A DNA stretch of 37,162 nucleotides from Oscillospiraceae bacterium (GTDB lineage: Bacteria; Bacillota; Clostridia; Saccharofermentanales; Saccharofermentanaceae): positions 1 to 37,162 of the forward strand of contig CADAIP010000020.1 in NCBI GenBank assembly GCA_902787975.1, written 5' to 3'. Under the pieces are notes generated by a model. The model made no database searches and was not told where the DNA came from. It worked only from the letters and a program-made list of their open reading frames with translations. The position numbers were made by a program, and so were the translations under genes. Positions within the stretch are counted from its first letter, which is position 1; each line of letters starts with the position of its first letter. Below are positions 7,328 to 15,144 of the stretch, in pieces.

Positions 7328-9301
7328 TCAGATTTCTTCTTTGCGTTTTTTCGCGCTGACGAACACAACGATTCCGAGAGCTGAAATTACGAGAACAGTT
7401 CCAAGCATCATCGTTGTCTGTCCTTCACCTGTTGCGGGTACGTTTGCAGCATTTGCTGGAGCATTTACCGTAAGGTTAACTATTGTTGATCCGTCCGTGA
7501 AGTTGATGAGAATAACGTGGTCACCTGCGCTCAGAGTCTTGAGATATGACTCAGTAAGTGTGATGATCGTGCTTCCCTTTGTGACTGTGTAATCAACATC
7601 TTTTGTAAGCTTAACGCCATCAACGGCAACATAGTCGAAATTCTCGAAGCTGTTGTCTACAACACCTGTTGCCGGCTTGATAGTGAATGTCGAATCAGAT
7701 GTAGTATCGGTAACAATCTTGGGCGTTTCTTCTGCAGCAGTTTCTTCGGCAGTAACTTCCTTGTCGCCAATCTTTACGAGGCTGTAAGGAGTAAACGCAG
7801 ACTCTTCAAAAATCGCCTTGATCTGAACATCGTAAACACCAAGAATAAACTTGTTGTCTGTGATCGTTACGTTACCTGCAATGACCTGCCATTCCTTGAA
7901 CTGATATCCGTCGTTAGGTGTTGCCGTTAGCGTTATCTCATCACCTGTAAGAGCATATGTGGTTGATGCAGAAGCCGTACCGTTTCCGTCAGTAGTTACG
8001 TTGATCGCATAATCAGCCGGTCCCGGTTCATACACAACATCTGCCGGCTTATCAAGCTTGATCGGAACACTTGAATAATCAGTCGTTGAGTCTGCATTTC
8101 TTATCTCAGCAATTGTATAAACAAAATACTCTGTTCCCCATCCTGCCTTATCCAATCCTGTTTCAGACCACAACAGATTATTAGCCTCTGTCAGATTTCC
8201 GTAATAAAGGATCTTCGCACCGTTCGTATTACCGGCAGCATATTCCTTATCCAGGATAAGCAAAGCGTAAGTGGTTACTCCGGAAGTTGAATTATAAGGA
8301 ACTTCAAGGAATGCTCCTGTTTCGCTTGACCAGAATGCACCCTCAAAACCATCCAGCTTTTTAAAATCGATACTCTCATCTATGACTGTAAGCTTGTACT
8401 CACCGTTATATCCGTCAGAATCAGGAGCAACAATCTCTGTTGAGAAAAGAATTGAAGACTGCTTTACGTTCAATGCAGGTGCAACACCCAAGTCAGCGCC
8501 ACCTTCACCTATTTTCGCGGACGAGAAAATACCCGGATGCTCACCCGCATTTGAAATTCCGCCGGCAAACTCGTCTGCGGGATCAGTAGTCTCAGTACGA
8601 AGCCACCAAAAACCTTCACCTTCTTTAGTGTGATTCTTAACCGTCTCATACTGCCAAGGTGTAGAAGCCCAGTACAAACAACCGGTGGCATGATAATAGC
8701 CGTAATCCGGATTTAGTATTTCGCCTCCATCAAGGAGGAAAACCCTATCATCTACCAATTTTGATGGTTCTTTATAATGGTATTCTTCGTAAGTTCCGGG
8801 TGTAAAAGCATCTACTCCACCTGAACCATAACATCCTAAAATTGTATTCTTCTCTCTTCCTGTAAAGGAATTTGTAAGGAACTCACCATTAAGATATTCT
8901 CTGAGATCACTGTTATCCCAAGAATTATCGTAACTTGAATCTAACGAAGGATCCCCCTTAATTGAATTGAAATCTGCACTAAACAAAATCCTGTCACTAT
9001 CAAGGAACAACGCATCTTCACCATAGACATCAGTGTTTGATGCCAGCACGCGGAACTTGATGGGATTACTATCGTATTCGCCGAAGTAGACATAGTTACC
9101 TGTCCAGGGATCGTCCTTGTCAGCGGGCGCTTTCGGATTGCCAATCTGTGAGGTTCCGAGCGTTGTATTATCCGCGTTCTTCAAAGTAGCCGCATATACA
9201 GGCTTGCTCTCTTTGTAGTTAGTCGCGAGCGCAGCGAAAACAGAAGCAGCCAAAACGGCAGAAGTCAGCTTCATCACTTTCTTTCCCAGTGCATTTTTCA
9301 T
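7328..9301 (-). CDS. Cell-surface protein: DUF6273-like, InlB B-type repeat, X2-like domain, wall/membrane anchor
   Basis: A 657-residue exported protein. It starts with a signal peptide (MKNALGKKVMKLTSAVLAAS, cleavage after VYAA). About residues 70-310 form a DUF6273-like region (YVYFGEYDSNPIKFRVLAS ... GFWWLRT), common in clostridial surface proteins. About 430-500 is a divergent InlB B-type repeat (VTTDGNGTASA ... PNDGYQFKEWQV). About 545-610 looks like an X2/Ig-like module (VAVDGVKLTKDVDYTVTKGS). The C-terminus has VPATGEG, a hydrophobic helix and KKRKEEI. This is the layout of a sortase substrate, though VPATG departs from LPxTG. ATG 9301 is chosen over an in-frame start 13 codons upstream because GGGGAGAT precedes it. 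Likely a wall-attached adhesin or environmental-contact protein; no enzyme motif seen. Confidence 0.75.
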   Translation of the reverse strand: MKNALGKKVMKLTSAVLAASVFAALATNYKESKPVYAATLKNADNTTLGTSQIGNPKAPADKDDPWTGNYVYFGEYDSNPIKFRVLASNTDVYGEDALFLDSDRILFSADFNSIKGDPSLDSSYDNSWDNSDLREYLNGEFLTNSFTGREKNTILGCYGSGGVDAFTPGTYEEYHYKEPSKLVDDRVFLLDGGEILNPDYGYYHATGCLYWASTPWQYETVKNHTKEGEGFWWLRTETTDPADEFAGGISNAGEHPGIFSSAKIGEGGADLGVAPALNVKQSSILFSTEIVAPDSDGYNGEYKLTVIDESIDFKKLDGFEGAFWSSETGAFLEVPYNSTSGVTTYALLILDKEYAAGNTNGAKILYYGNLTEANNLLWSETGLDKAGWGTEYFVYTIAEIRNADSTTDYSSVPIKLDKPADVVYEPGPADYAINVTTDGNGTASASTTYALTGDEITLTATPNDGYQFKEWQVIAGNVTITDNKFILGVYDVQIKAIFEESAFTPYSLVKIGDKEVTAEETAAEETPKIVTDTTSDSTFTIKPATGVVDNSFENFDYVAVDGVKLTKDVDYTVTKGSTIITLTESYLKTLSAGDHVILINFTDGSTIVNLTVNAPANAANVPATGEGQTTMMLGTVLVISALGIVVFVSAKKRKEEI

Positions 9302-9354
9302 AATAGATCTCCCCGTAAAAGAATAATCCCGCGTTGTCAAACAAACGTGAGATT

Positions 9355-9375
9355 ATTACAAAATGATTACAAAAT
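9355..9375. promoter_or_regulatory. Two ATTACAAAAT direct repeats, 11 bp apart
   Basis: ATTACAAAAT at 9355-9364 and 9366-9375, a period of 11 bp, about 55 bp upstream of the surface-protein start codon. One-turn spacing suits an OmpR-type or similar regulator; the binder is unknown. Confidence 0.3.
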
Positions 9376-9414
9376 CTATTATGAACTGCACCAAGGCATT
9401 TTTCAATGAACAGT

Positions 9415-10830
9415 TTACTCGAAGCCTTTTCTCTTCATTCTCCTGTATTCCTCTTCGTCGTCCTCAACATTGCTTTGAGGCTGGCTGAAGAACTGAGGAT
9501 CGAATTCCGCCTGGGGAGCCTGAGGCTGGGCAGGTGCTGAAGGATATTCGGCATTCGGATACTCTGCCTTGGGGTATTCGGCCTTGGGATAATCTGCGGT
9601 AAGAGATGTTACATCTGCTTTATTCTTCGATTTGACGAGATTCTTAATGGTCTTAAAGAACATATAGAAAGACAAGGCGCTCCACAGAATACCGAAACCG
9701 ATGAAGAAGATTCCGATGTTGCTGTCAGCATTTTTGATAGTTGCAAGACCTACAACAGTTATGCCAACACCGGTTATCAGGAACGGGATCATGAAGATGA
9801 TCGAGAAAACGGAACCTACTTTAGACATGGTACTTGTAGTCTCGCTGAATGATCTCGAATATCCTGAGCTGTTAGCAGCGTAACCGCTGACAGAAGGGCC
9901 TCCGACACCTGTGCCTGATACACCCTCCGAACCGTCAAGCGGGACTTCCGTGTATTCGACATCCCTGTCCTTTTTGAAGTTCTTGATCGAGATGACGATC
10001 ATGGGAATGAAGATTCCTGCAACGAACAGGAGCGGGAACATCGAAGACAATGAATTGGCAATCCAGCTGCCTACAGACGGATTCAGCTTTCTTTCTGCAT
10101 TTTCGAAAGCATACTCGAATGCCGCCTCGAAAGCTTTGCCCGGATCTCTACCCTTTTCGAGATTAACCTGGACGATATCGCTGAATTTTTTGAACATGGA
10201 TTCGGTAATGATGGGATCAGTATCATCACCCTGAACGGCTTCCCAAGAGTAGTCGGGAACATCGATCTTGCCCTGCTCATAGAGTTCCTGTCCCTCCATC
10301 GGAACAGAATAAACGATTACGAAATGCTTCTCGTCTTCGAAGTTATCGACATACTTGAAGTAAGTATATGTCTCGAGATCTTCGTAAATTACGTCAAGGT
10401 TGGGATTTCTGCTGCTCCACTGCTCATCGTAAACAGTGTAAACGACCGGGCAGATTCCTGTCAGGACGTAGTAATCCTTAAGCGTCTGAGTGAGCGCTTC
10501 GTCGTCTTTTATGACATCGATATCGTCATGGACTGCCGGATTATCGTACAGGCCGTTAAGTCTTTTAGGCATGTCGTTAAAGGTTGACGCACCTATGCCA
10601 AGCGCAAAGATGGCGAAAAAGATGATAAGTATGATTATCGAAGACAGATTTGCCCTGCGCGGCATACTGCTTGCATAGACGTATTCGTCCAGTCCTGAGT
10701 TCCTGTGATGTCTTAGATAGCGTCTCGCGCCCGGATAGTAAGACCTTGATACGCGGGGGCCTGAGCTTCCATGTGAACCTCCGCCGTGTGATCCGCCTCC
10801 GTGCGAACCTCCGCCTGATGAATGTGGCAT
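9415..10830 (-). CDS. Membrane protein with Gly/Ser/His-rich N-terminus and YPxAE C-terminal repeats
   Basis: A 471-residue protein I cannot assign to a named family. It begins with three GGGSH units in a Gly/Ser/His tract (residues 6-27), then a basic region and a TM helix (about 62-82). An extracytoplasmic domain of about 190 residues follows (QTLKDYYVLTGICPVVYTVYDEQW), then a second TM (about 268-288), a Gly/Ser linker and two more TM helices (about 340-395). The tail has four near-identical YPKAE-type units (encoded by a 15-bp repeat at about 9546-9600) and a polar, glutamine-rich end. His/Gly tracts of this kind may bind metal, but that is speculation. It lies 23 nt downstream of the cupin gene and is probably cotranscribed with it. 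Confidence 0.6.
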   Translation of the reverse strand: MPHSSGGGSHGGGSHGGGSHGSSGPRVSRSYYPGARRYLRHHRNSGLDEYVYASSMPRRANLSSIIILIIFFAIFALGIGASTFNDMPKRLNGLYDNPAVHDDIDVIKDDEALTQTLKDYYVLTGICPVVYTVYDEQWSSRNPNLDVIYEDLETYTYFKYVDNFEDEKHFVIVYSVPMEGQELYEQGKIDVPDYSWEAVQGDDTDPIITESMFKKFSDIVQVNLEKGRDPGKAFEAAFEYAFENAERKLNPSVGSWIANSLSSMFPLLFVAGIFIPMIVISIKNFKKDRDVEYTEVPLDGSEGVSGTGVGGPSVSGYAANSSGYSRSFSETTSTMSKVGSVFSIIFMIPFLITGVGITVVGLATIKNADSNIGIFFIGFGILWSALSFYMFFKTIKNLVKSKNKADVTSLTADYPKAEYPKAEYPNAEYPSAPAQPQAPQAEFDPQFFSQPQSNVEDDEEEYRRMKRKGFE

Positions 10831-10853
10831 TTTCCTAATCCTCCCTTTATCCC

Positions 10854-11183
10854 TTACTGTTTAGGTACTACGGCATAGAAAACAAGGTCTTCCGTGCCGT
10901 TGTTTATCAGTGAATGCGAGTGTCCCTCAGGACAATATAAAACTTCGCCGGGCTTTACGGGATATTCCTTGTCGTCGAAAAGAACCTTTCCCTCGCCTTC
11001 CAGGATGAATATCATCTCGCAATTGCCCTCATGCTTGTGGTAACCGATGGAAGATCCCGAAGGCAGCTTTCCCTGCATCATTTTATTGACGCCGTCAGTA
11101 AACATCTTGTTGTAAAAGACGCCCTCGCCGCCCTTGAAAGCCGGATTTGCAGCCCATTCCATCTGATTGTAGTCGTTTACCAT
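10854..11183 (-). CDS. Small single-domain cupin protein
   Basis: A 109-residue cupin_2-type beta barrel. Motif 1 is present as GYHKHEGNCEMIFILEGEG (HxH and the following Glu, likely metal ligands). Motif 2 is KPGEVLYCPEGHSHSLIN with the conserved PxG and His. Such proteins bind a metal and a small ligand; functions range from isomerases to sugar-binding sensors, so no reaction is assigned. GGAGG precedes ATG 11183 by five bases. A 15-bp palindrome (11217-11231) sits about 34 bp upstream of the start, at a good position for regulation. The membrane-protein gene follows after 23 nt. Confidence 0.85.
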   Translation of the reverse strand: MVNDYNQMEWAANPAFKGGEGVFYNKMFTDGVNKMMQGKLPSGSSIGYHKHEGNCEMIFILEGEGKVLFDDKEYPVKPGEVLYCPEGHSHSLINNGTEDLVFYAVVPKQ

Positions 11184-11216
11184 AAAAACCTCCGTATTGC
11201 CCTTGTTTCAAGCTTT

Positions 11217-11231
11217 TGTAACATTGTTACA
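11217..11231. promoter_or_regulatory. Palindrome TGTAACATTGTTACA upstream of the cupin gene
   Basis: Perfect 6-bp arms with a 3-bp centre. The reverse complement of exactly this 15-mer occurs at 35064-35078. TTCAAG (11207) and CTTGAA (11232) flank it, slightly off centre. Likely a dimeric repressor or activator site; no regulator identified. Confidence 0.5.
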
Positions 11232-11267
11232 CTTGAATATTTCCTGTATTTTTACCCTTATTTACTC

Positions 11268-12077
11268 TTAACAAAACGTCTCAAGCGCCTCATCGATGTT
11301 AATGTCGGAATACTCGACCTCACAAGAGAAAACTCTGGCGACATCTTCGATCCCGCAACCCTTGGTCAGGAGGTCAGCTAAGAGCCAGCATGCTTCAGCG
11401 GCAAATCTTCCTGCTCCCTTGTAGCGGTAAAGGAGATAAGCTGCGAAGTTCGTAAACTCCTTCTCATTCTCCAAGATGACCTTATCTTCTTCAGCCTTAT
11501 CGACCGGCTCTTCGATTATCTTGCTTAAAAGGGTGCTCCACTTGGGATCCATGACTTCCATTCCGTCGAATATCTCTGCCCTGAGCTTTGATTCAGCCCT
11601 TCTGCCGCTGCTAATGTCTTTTAGGCGTTCATTTATCGGCTTGGCGCAATCGTAAATATTCTTCAAATAACCCGGAAGTTCCATTTTCGAGCCGTCATCA
11701 CCGATGAGTTCGAACACGCCATCGTGATTCAGGACGAGCCTGCAGGCTTCCTCACATACAAGACCGATACCGGCTTCCGTATGGTCGTCGAACTCGTTAT
11801 AGAATCTCGGGTGTTCTTTGCAGATGTCGCAGAGGTAGTTTTCGCCATGACGGATGATCATCTCGCAGAGGTTGTCGTCTCTCAAAAACGGGCATCTGCC
11901 GTCTTCTTCGAGCACAAAACAGCCGTCCTTGATCTTGCACGCAACATCGGGATCAGCCTTAAACCTTGCAAGAGAATCCTTGTCGATGCCGATTACCCAG
12001 CCCGCGCAGCATGTATGAACGCAGTCACCGGCTTTGCATTTGAAATCCTGACAGTAATCCGGCCAGTAAGTAGTCAT
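11268..12077 (-). CDS. FliB-like (flagellin lysine-N-methylase family) cysteine-rich protein
   Basis: A 269-residue protein starting MTTYWPDYCQDFKCKAGDCV. The N-terminal third is rich in cysteines (CQDFKCKAGDCVHTCCAGW, CPFLRDDNLCEM, YLCDICKEHPRFY), the pattern of proteins annotated as FliB/flagellin lysine-N-methylase. The cysteines probably hold an iron-sulfur cluster or zinc. The C-terminal half is alpha-helical and variable. No flagellar gene is nearby, so the substrate may be something else. Two in-frame ATGs exist; the second (12077) is chosen because GGGGAG lies eight bases before it but only two bases before the first. Transcribed alone or with the cupin gene downstream. Confidence 0.7.
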   Translation of the reverse strand: MTTYWPDYCQDFKCKAGDCVHTCCAGWVIGIDKDSLARFKADPDVACKIKDGCFVLEEDGRCPFLRDDNLCEMIIRHGENYLCDICKEHPRFYNEFDDHTEAGIGLVCEEACRLVLNHDGVFELIGDDGSKMELPGYLKNIYDCAKPINERLKDISSGRRAESKLRAEIFDGMEVMDPKWSTLLSKIIEEPVDKAEEDKVILENEKEFTNFAAYLLYRYKGAGRFAAEACWLLADLLTKGCGIEDVARVFSCEVEYSDINIDEALETFC

Positions 12078-12138
12078 GCACATCTCTCCCCTTTATTATT
12101 CCAAAAGAGATTATATCACGATATCGGGATAATCAAAT

Positions 12139-12166
12139 TTGATTTAGAAAGTGCGGCGTGTATAAT
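12139..12166 (+). promoter_or_regulatory. Orphan plus-strand promoter in front of a structured RNA
   Basis: TTGATT (12139-12144), 16-nt spacer, consensus TATAAT (12161-12166). The predicted start at about 12173 coincides with the first base of a 12-bp stem. No plus-strand gene follows until 17256, so the promoter most likely serves a noncoding RNA. Confidence 0.6.
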
Positions 12167-12172
12167 CTAGCC

Positions 12173-12302
12173 AGCAGAAAGAGAACGCTTAGCGCCTGTG
12201 GCGGATCCGGCACGAATCTTTAAAGGCTTCGCAGGCAGCCGGCTCGTGTACGATCTTGTAGAATTCAAGTTACACTTGAATTTAATGATTTCTCTTTCTG
12301 CT
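12173..12302 (+). ncRNA. Structured noncoding RNA candidate, 6S-RNA-like
   Basis: The 5' end AGCAGAAAGAGA (12173-12184) is perfectly complementary to TCTCTTTCTGCT (12291-12302), giving a 12-bp closing stem around about 106 nt. Inside are a GC-rich part with GCCTGTG/CGCAGGC pairing, CACGA/TCGTG and CCGGC/GCCGG complements, and on the 3' side a 9-bp hairpin AATTCAAGT-TAC-ACTTGAATT (12262-12282). A long closing stem, an open middle and a small hairpin on the 3' side of the middle resemble 6S RNA, which mimics an open promoter and holds RNA polymerase. The length (130 nt, or up to about 180 nt if it ends at the 12323 hairpin) is short to normal for 6S. No known riboswitch, SRP or RNase P motif seen. 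The 6S label is tentative. Confidence 0.5.
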
Positions 12303-12322
12303 TAATATTTTCTGATAAAAAA

Positions 12323-12347
12323 CGGGCACCTCGATTTGAGATGCCCG
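12323..12347 (-). terminator. Terminator after the GH43 gene (possibly bidirectional)
   Basis: CGGGCA...TGCCCG with an inner CTC/GAG pair block and a 5-nt loop. On the minus strand it is followed by TTTTTT. On the plus strand CGTTGTTTTTG follows, so it may also end the ncRNA. Confidence 0.85.
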
Positions 12348-12370
12348 CGTTGTTTTTGTAGATTAAAATC

Positions 12371-13351
12371 TTACTCGTGATCGTAAGGGTGAATTGTCTC
12401 GATCGTGCCGTCTTCTGCGATGTTGAGCTTTGTGAACTTAACGCATCTCTTGTGATCGCATCCGCCGGAGAACTTGGCATCGTGATAGAAGAGATACCAT
12501 TCGCCGTCAACCTCAACGATTGAGTGGTGTGTTGTCCAGCCGATAACAGGCTCCATGATCCTTCCCTTGTATGTGAAAGGTCCTTCCGGATTATCACCTT
12601 CAGCATAGCAGAGGTAATGAGTTGTACCTGTTGAATATGAAAGATAGTACTTGCCGTTGAACTTGTGCATCCAGGGGCCTTCGAAATAACGGCGGTCTTC
12701 GTCCTTAGCCTTGAGGGGTTCGCCGTTCTCATCGAGGATAGTGATCATCTTGGGAGCTGCAACGAAGCCGTCCATTGTGGGCTTGAACTGTGCAACCAGG
12801 GGTCCCAAAGCCTTCTCGTCACCCTCGGGACGGTGCTCCTTGGGATTGAATGAACCGGACTGCCACATCTCGAGCTGGCCGCCCCAGAGTCCGCCGTTGT
12901 AGCACCAAATCTTGCCGTCATCATCAAGAAGGACTGCAGGGTCAATGCTGTAGCTGCCCTCGATGAAGTTTTCCTGAGCCTTGAAAGGACCTACGGGAGA
13001 ATCAGATTCAGCTACACCGATCCTGAAGATCTCGTTCTTGTCCTTAGCCGGGAAAACAAGATAATACTTACCGTTTGTATATACAGCATCAGGTGCCCAG
13101 AGCTGTCTGCCTACCCACGGGATATCCTCTTCTTTCAAAGCAACGCCGTTATCAACGCAGTCGCTGTCGAGTGAATCCATGGAAAGGATGTGATAATCCT
13201 TCATGACATACTGCTCACCGTCGTCATCCTCAGGGAGGTCATTATCTTCGTCATGAGAAGGATAAATGTAGATCTTGCCGTTGAATACATGTGCAGAAGG
13301 GTCTGCCGTATAGATGTGTGTGACAAGTTCTTTTCTCTCGTTCTTTTTCAT
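12371..13351 (-). CDS. Glycoside hydrolase family 43 protein
   Basis: A 326-residue cytoplasmic (no signal peptide) five-bladed propeller glycosidase. GH43 enzymes are inverting and remove arabinose or xylose from plant polysaccharide oligomers. The three acidic catalytic positions can be picked out: Asp in YTADPSAHVF near residue 17 (base), Asp in SYSIDPAVLLDDDG near 138 (pKa modulator) and Glu in YFEGPWMHK near 224 (acid). WGRQLWAPDAVY-like (WVGRQLWAPDAV) and TGTTHYLCYAE blade motifs are also present. ATG 13351 is preferred over a GTG two codons upstream because GAGGT lies at proper spacing. The intracellular location suggests it acts on imported oligosaccharides, fitting the pentose genes at 1-2754. 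Exact specificity is unknown. Confidence 0.9.
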   Translation of the reverse strand: MKKNERKELVTHIYTADPSAHVFNGKIYIYPSHDEDNDLPEDDDGEQYVMKDYHILSMDSLDSDCVDNGVALKEEDIPWVGRQLWAPDAVYTNGKYYLVFPAKDKNEIFRIGVAESDSPVGPFKAQENFIEGSYSIDPAVLLDDDGKIWCYNGGLWGGQLEMWQSGSFNPKEHRPEGDEKALGPLVAQFKPTMDGFVAAPKMITILDENGEPLKAKDEDRRYFEGPWMHKFNGKYYLSYSTGTTHYLCYAEGDNPEGPFTYKGRIMEPVIGWTTHHSIVEVDGEWYLFYHDAKFSGGCDHKRCVKFTKLNIAEDGTIETIHPYDHE

Positions 13352-13369
13352 AGGCACCTCTTTATAGAA

Positions 13370-13398
13370 ATACTTTTAGTCTTTTGATAATACTTTTA
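13370..13398. promoter_or_regulatory. ATACTTTTA direct repeats upstream of the GH43 gene
   Basis: ATACTTTTA at 13370-13378 and 13390-13398 (20 bp apart), 19-47 bp upstream of the start codon. They may be a regulator site or overlap the promoter; weak evidence. Confidence 0.25.
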
Positions 13399-13460
13399 TT
13401 CCAGGTGTTTGTAAATAAACTTTGTTGCTATCTTGGTTGTCACATCTTGCGATTTCTTGA

Positions 13461-13910
13461 TCAGGCGGTCTTTTTCGCGTTGTATTCGAGAAGTTTCTTC
13501 GTATACTCACCCGCACGCTTTTTCATAATGAGCACGTCGATCAGGAGTGCCGTCAGATAGCAGACCACAACGATCGTCACAAACGCGATCCAGAACGCCG
13601 TAAATCCGCTACCCGTGAAGATCTTCATCCAGTAAAACATAAGTATCTCTACAGGCACAAACATCGCGAAAAACACGGTCAGGTCAAACACGAATCCCCT
13701 CTTCTTCATGAACTTCGTGCAGAACGCGAAAACGAATGTGAATGAAGCCCACGCGCAAAGCAGAAGAAGCTTTAAAAGGAAACTTACGCTTATCGTTGCA
13801 TTTCCTGTTCCGAGCATCCCTGCCGCGATCGCCGAACAAAGCACGAGCCACGAATATGAGAACGCCAGCGCGTTCCTGAAATATACGAGCAGTTTCTTGA
13901 TATCTTCCAT
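13461..13910 (-). CDS. DUF3021-like membrane protein of the LytTR cassette
   Basis: A 149-residue protein with four TM helices (about 13-33, 43-65, 73-93, 103-130) and a basic C-terminal tail, the size and layout of DUF3021 proteins. These are almost always encoded right after a small LytTR-type DNA-binding protein and are thought to hold that regulator at the membrane or inhibit it, though the mechanism is not well known. Here it starts 4 nt after the LytTR gene, so the two are coupled. Assignment rests on size, topology and this pairing. Confidence 0.75.
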   Translation of the reverse strand: MEDIKKLLVYFRNALAFSYSWLVLCSAIAAGMLGTGNATISVSFLLKLLLLCAWASFTFVFAFCTKFMKKRGFVFDLTVFFAMFVPVEILMFYWMKIFTGSGFTAFWIAFVTIVVVCYLTALLIDVLIMKKRAGEYTKKLLEYNAKKTA

Positions 13911-13914
13911 GTGA

Positions 13915-14355
13915 TTATCCTTCCACCCCGATCAGTTCTTTGAGTGCTTTTACATTGCGCCTGGAGATCACTATGACCTCGCCGTTCGTTAACGTCGCAA
14001 GGATGTTGCGCGTAACTTCAGGCTTTAGCTTAGTTATCTTGTTAAGGTTCACGATGACTGATTTCGATGCCCTGAAAAAAGTCTTCTCATCGAGCAATTT
14101 CTCAAGTTCATAAAGTCTTTTTTCAGTCTGAAGAACGTGGCCCGTCGTGTACAAAAAAGTCTTCTTATCAACCGATTCGATGTAAAGGATCTCGTCGATC
14201 TGAACGTTGTAAGTATTGCCCTCCGACGTAGCCTGCAAACGCTCATCAAAACGGCTGATATACCTCTCCAGTCTCTCCGTCTCTGAAGTCACTTCACGGC
14301 AGTGGATCTCCACCGCCGTGCCTGACTCGATATCCTTAGTGATCGTGACTTTCAT
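13915..14355 (-). CDS. LytTR-type DNA-binding regulator without receiver domain
   Basis: A 146-residue transcription regulator. The C-terminal part (about 45-146) is a LytTR domain: EILYIESVDKKTFLYTTGH, LYELEKLLDEKTFFRASKSVIVNLNKI and ISRRNVKALKELIG are its typical blocks. There is no phospho-receiver domain, as in the LytTR/DUF3021 pairs where a membrane partner replaces the sensor kinase. ATG 14355 has GGGAG six bases upstream; a TTG one codon earlier is not used. It follows the membrane protein at 14386-14997 by 30 nt. A LytTR-like double site lies in front of that gene (15064-15096), so the cassette is probably self-regulated. Confidence 0.9.
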   Translation of the reverse strand: MKVTITKDIESGTAVEIHCREVTSETERLERYISRFDERLQATSEGNTYNVQIDEILYIESVDKKTFLYTTGHVLQTEKRLYELEKLLDEKTFFRASKSVIVNLNKITKLKPEVTRNILATLTNGEVIVISRRNVKALKELIGVEG

Positions 14356-14385
14356 CAATGACTCCCATAACCCGTAATGGAATCA

Positions 14386-14997
14386 TTATAATTCAACATT
14401 CTCTTTTTGAGCACGGTCAAGTTTCCTGCACTCGATGAGAAGAAGTGCTGACATGATGACCTGGCAAACGATCATGAAGATTCCTACATATACCTCTCCT
14501 GCGAAGATCGAGATAAGCATAGAACCGAATGTCGTAACAAGCGACATGACAAGATATGTCTTGCTGTCATAGAGCCATGAGAACGGAAGGAGATGCGCAC
14601 CGAATACCATCGCGAAAAGCATGAGCATCGCATCCGGCTTCTGATTGAATGCCCACATGACGATAAGCAGGTAAAGCATCTGGTTTGCAGTGTTGATAAA
14701 GCCTAATTTGTTGAACGGATTATTCCTGTTCTTAAACACATGTGCTCCGATGATCATTGAGAAGATCAGCACACAGGGAATCAGCATTGACGGGCAATAG
14801 AATGTGTAAAGATTCTTCGTCATGATATCAACAGGAAGCATTCTAGTGATCGTGACCAGAGTCCAGATAACGATCGATGCCATCATGAACGGCGCACCCT
14901 TTTTCTGAAGGATCATTGCCTCTGTCTTCATGGCCTTATAATCGTTGCCGTAGCTTTCTGTTTTCCTTGTGATCTTGGTATTTGTAATGTCTGTCAT
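14386..14997 (-). CDS. Six- or seven-helix membrane protein heading the LytTR cassette
   Basis: A 203-residue polytopic membrane protein with six or seven hydrophobic segments (from about residue 35 on: MASIVIWTLVTITRML, LIPCVLIFSMIIGAHV, MLYLLIVMWAF, MLMLFAMVFGAHLLPF, YLVMSLVTTFGSMLIS, VGIFMIVCQVIMSALL). It resembles small DUF7010-type proteins, but I hold that loosely. ATG 14997 is chosen because GGAGGT lies eight bases upstream; the 50 extra codons open upstream run through the promoter and operator. It is the first gene of the LytTR/DUF3021 operon and the direct target of the putative LytTR site, so it may be the output of this small regulatory system. Confidence 0.6.
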   Translation of the reverse strand: MTDITNTKITRKTESYGNDYKAMKTEAMILQKKGAPFMMASIVIWTLVTITRMLPVDIMTKNLYTFYCPSMLIPCVLIFSMIIGAHVFKNRNNPFNKLGFINTANQMLYLLIVMWAFNQKPDAMLMLFAMVFGAHLLPFSWLYDSKTYLVMSLVTTFGSMLISIFAGEVYVGIFMIVCQVIMSALLLIECRKLDRAQKENVEL

Positions 14998-15025
14998 TGT
15001 CTTGTACCTCCTTGGTTTTGAGGTC

Positions 15026-15053
15026 ATTATATCGGCCCAGATAATGCGCTCAA
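15026..15053 (-). promoter_or_regulatory. Promoter of the LytTR cassette
   Basis: TTGAGC (15053-15048), 16-nt spacer, TATAAT (15031-15026) on the minus strand. The -35 box is weak and the -10 box perfect, as expected for an activator-dependent promoter. Confidence 0.55.
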
Positions 15054-15063
15054 TGGGTTCGCG

Positions 15064-15096
15064 ACCAAGCGGTACATTAGTGGTAACCAAGCGGTA
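15064..15096 (-). promoter_or_regulatory. Candidate LytTR operator (two direct repeats 22 bp apart)
   Basis: ACCAAGCGGTA at 15064-15074 and again at 15086-15096. On the minus strand each reads TACCGCTTGGT, in which ACCGCTTGG matches eight of nine positions of the published LytTR half-site pattern [TA][AC][CA]GTTN[AG][TG]. The period of 22 bp is the expected two helical turns. The near copy ends 10 bp upstream of the -35 box, an activator position. Confidence 0.6.
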
Positions 15097-15144
15097 AAAA
15101 TCGGTGTGAGACAAAGTTTTCGAGAGGCAAAAAAATACGCAAAG

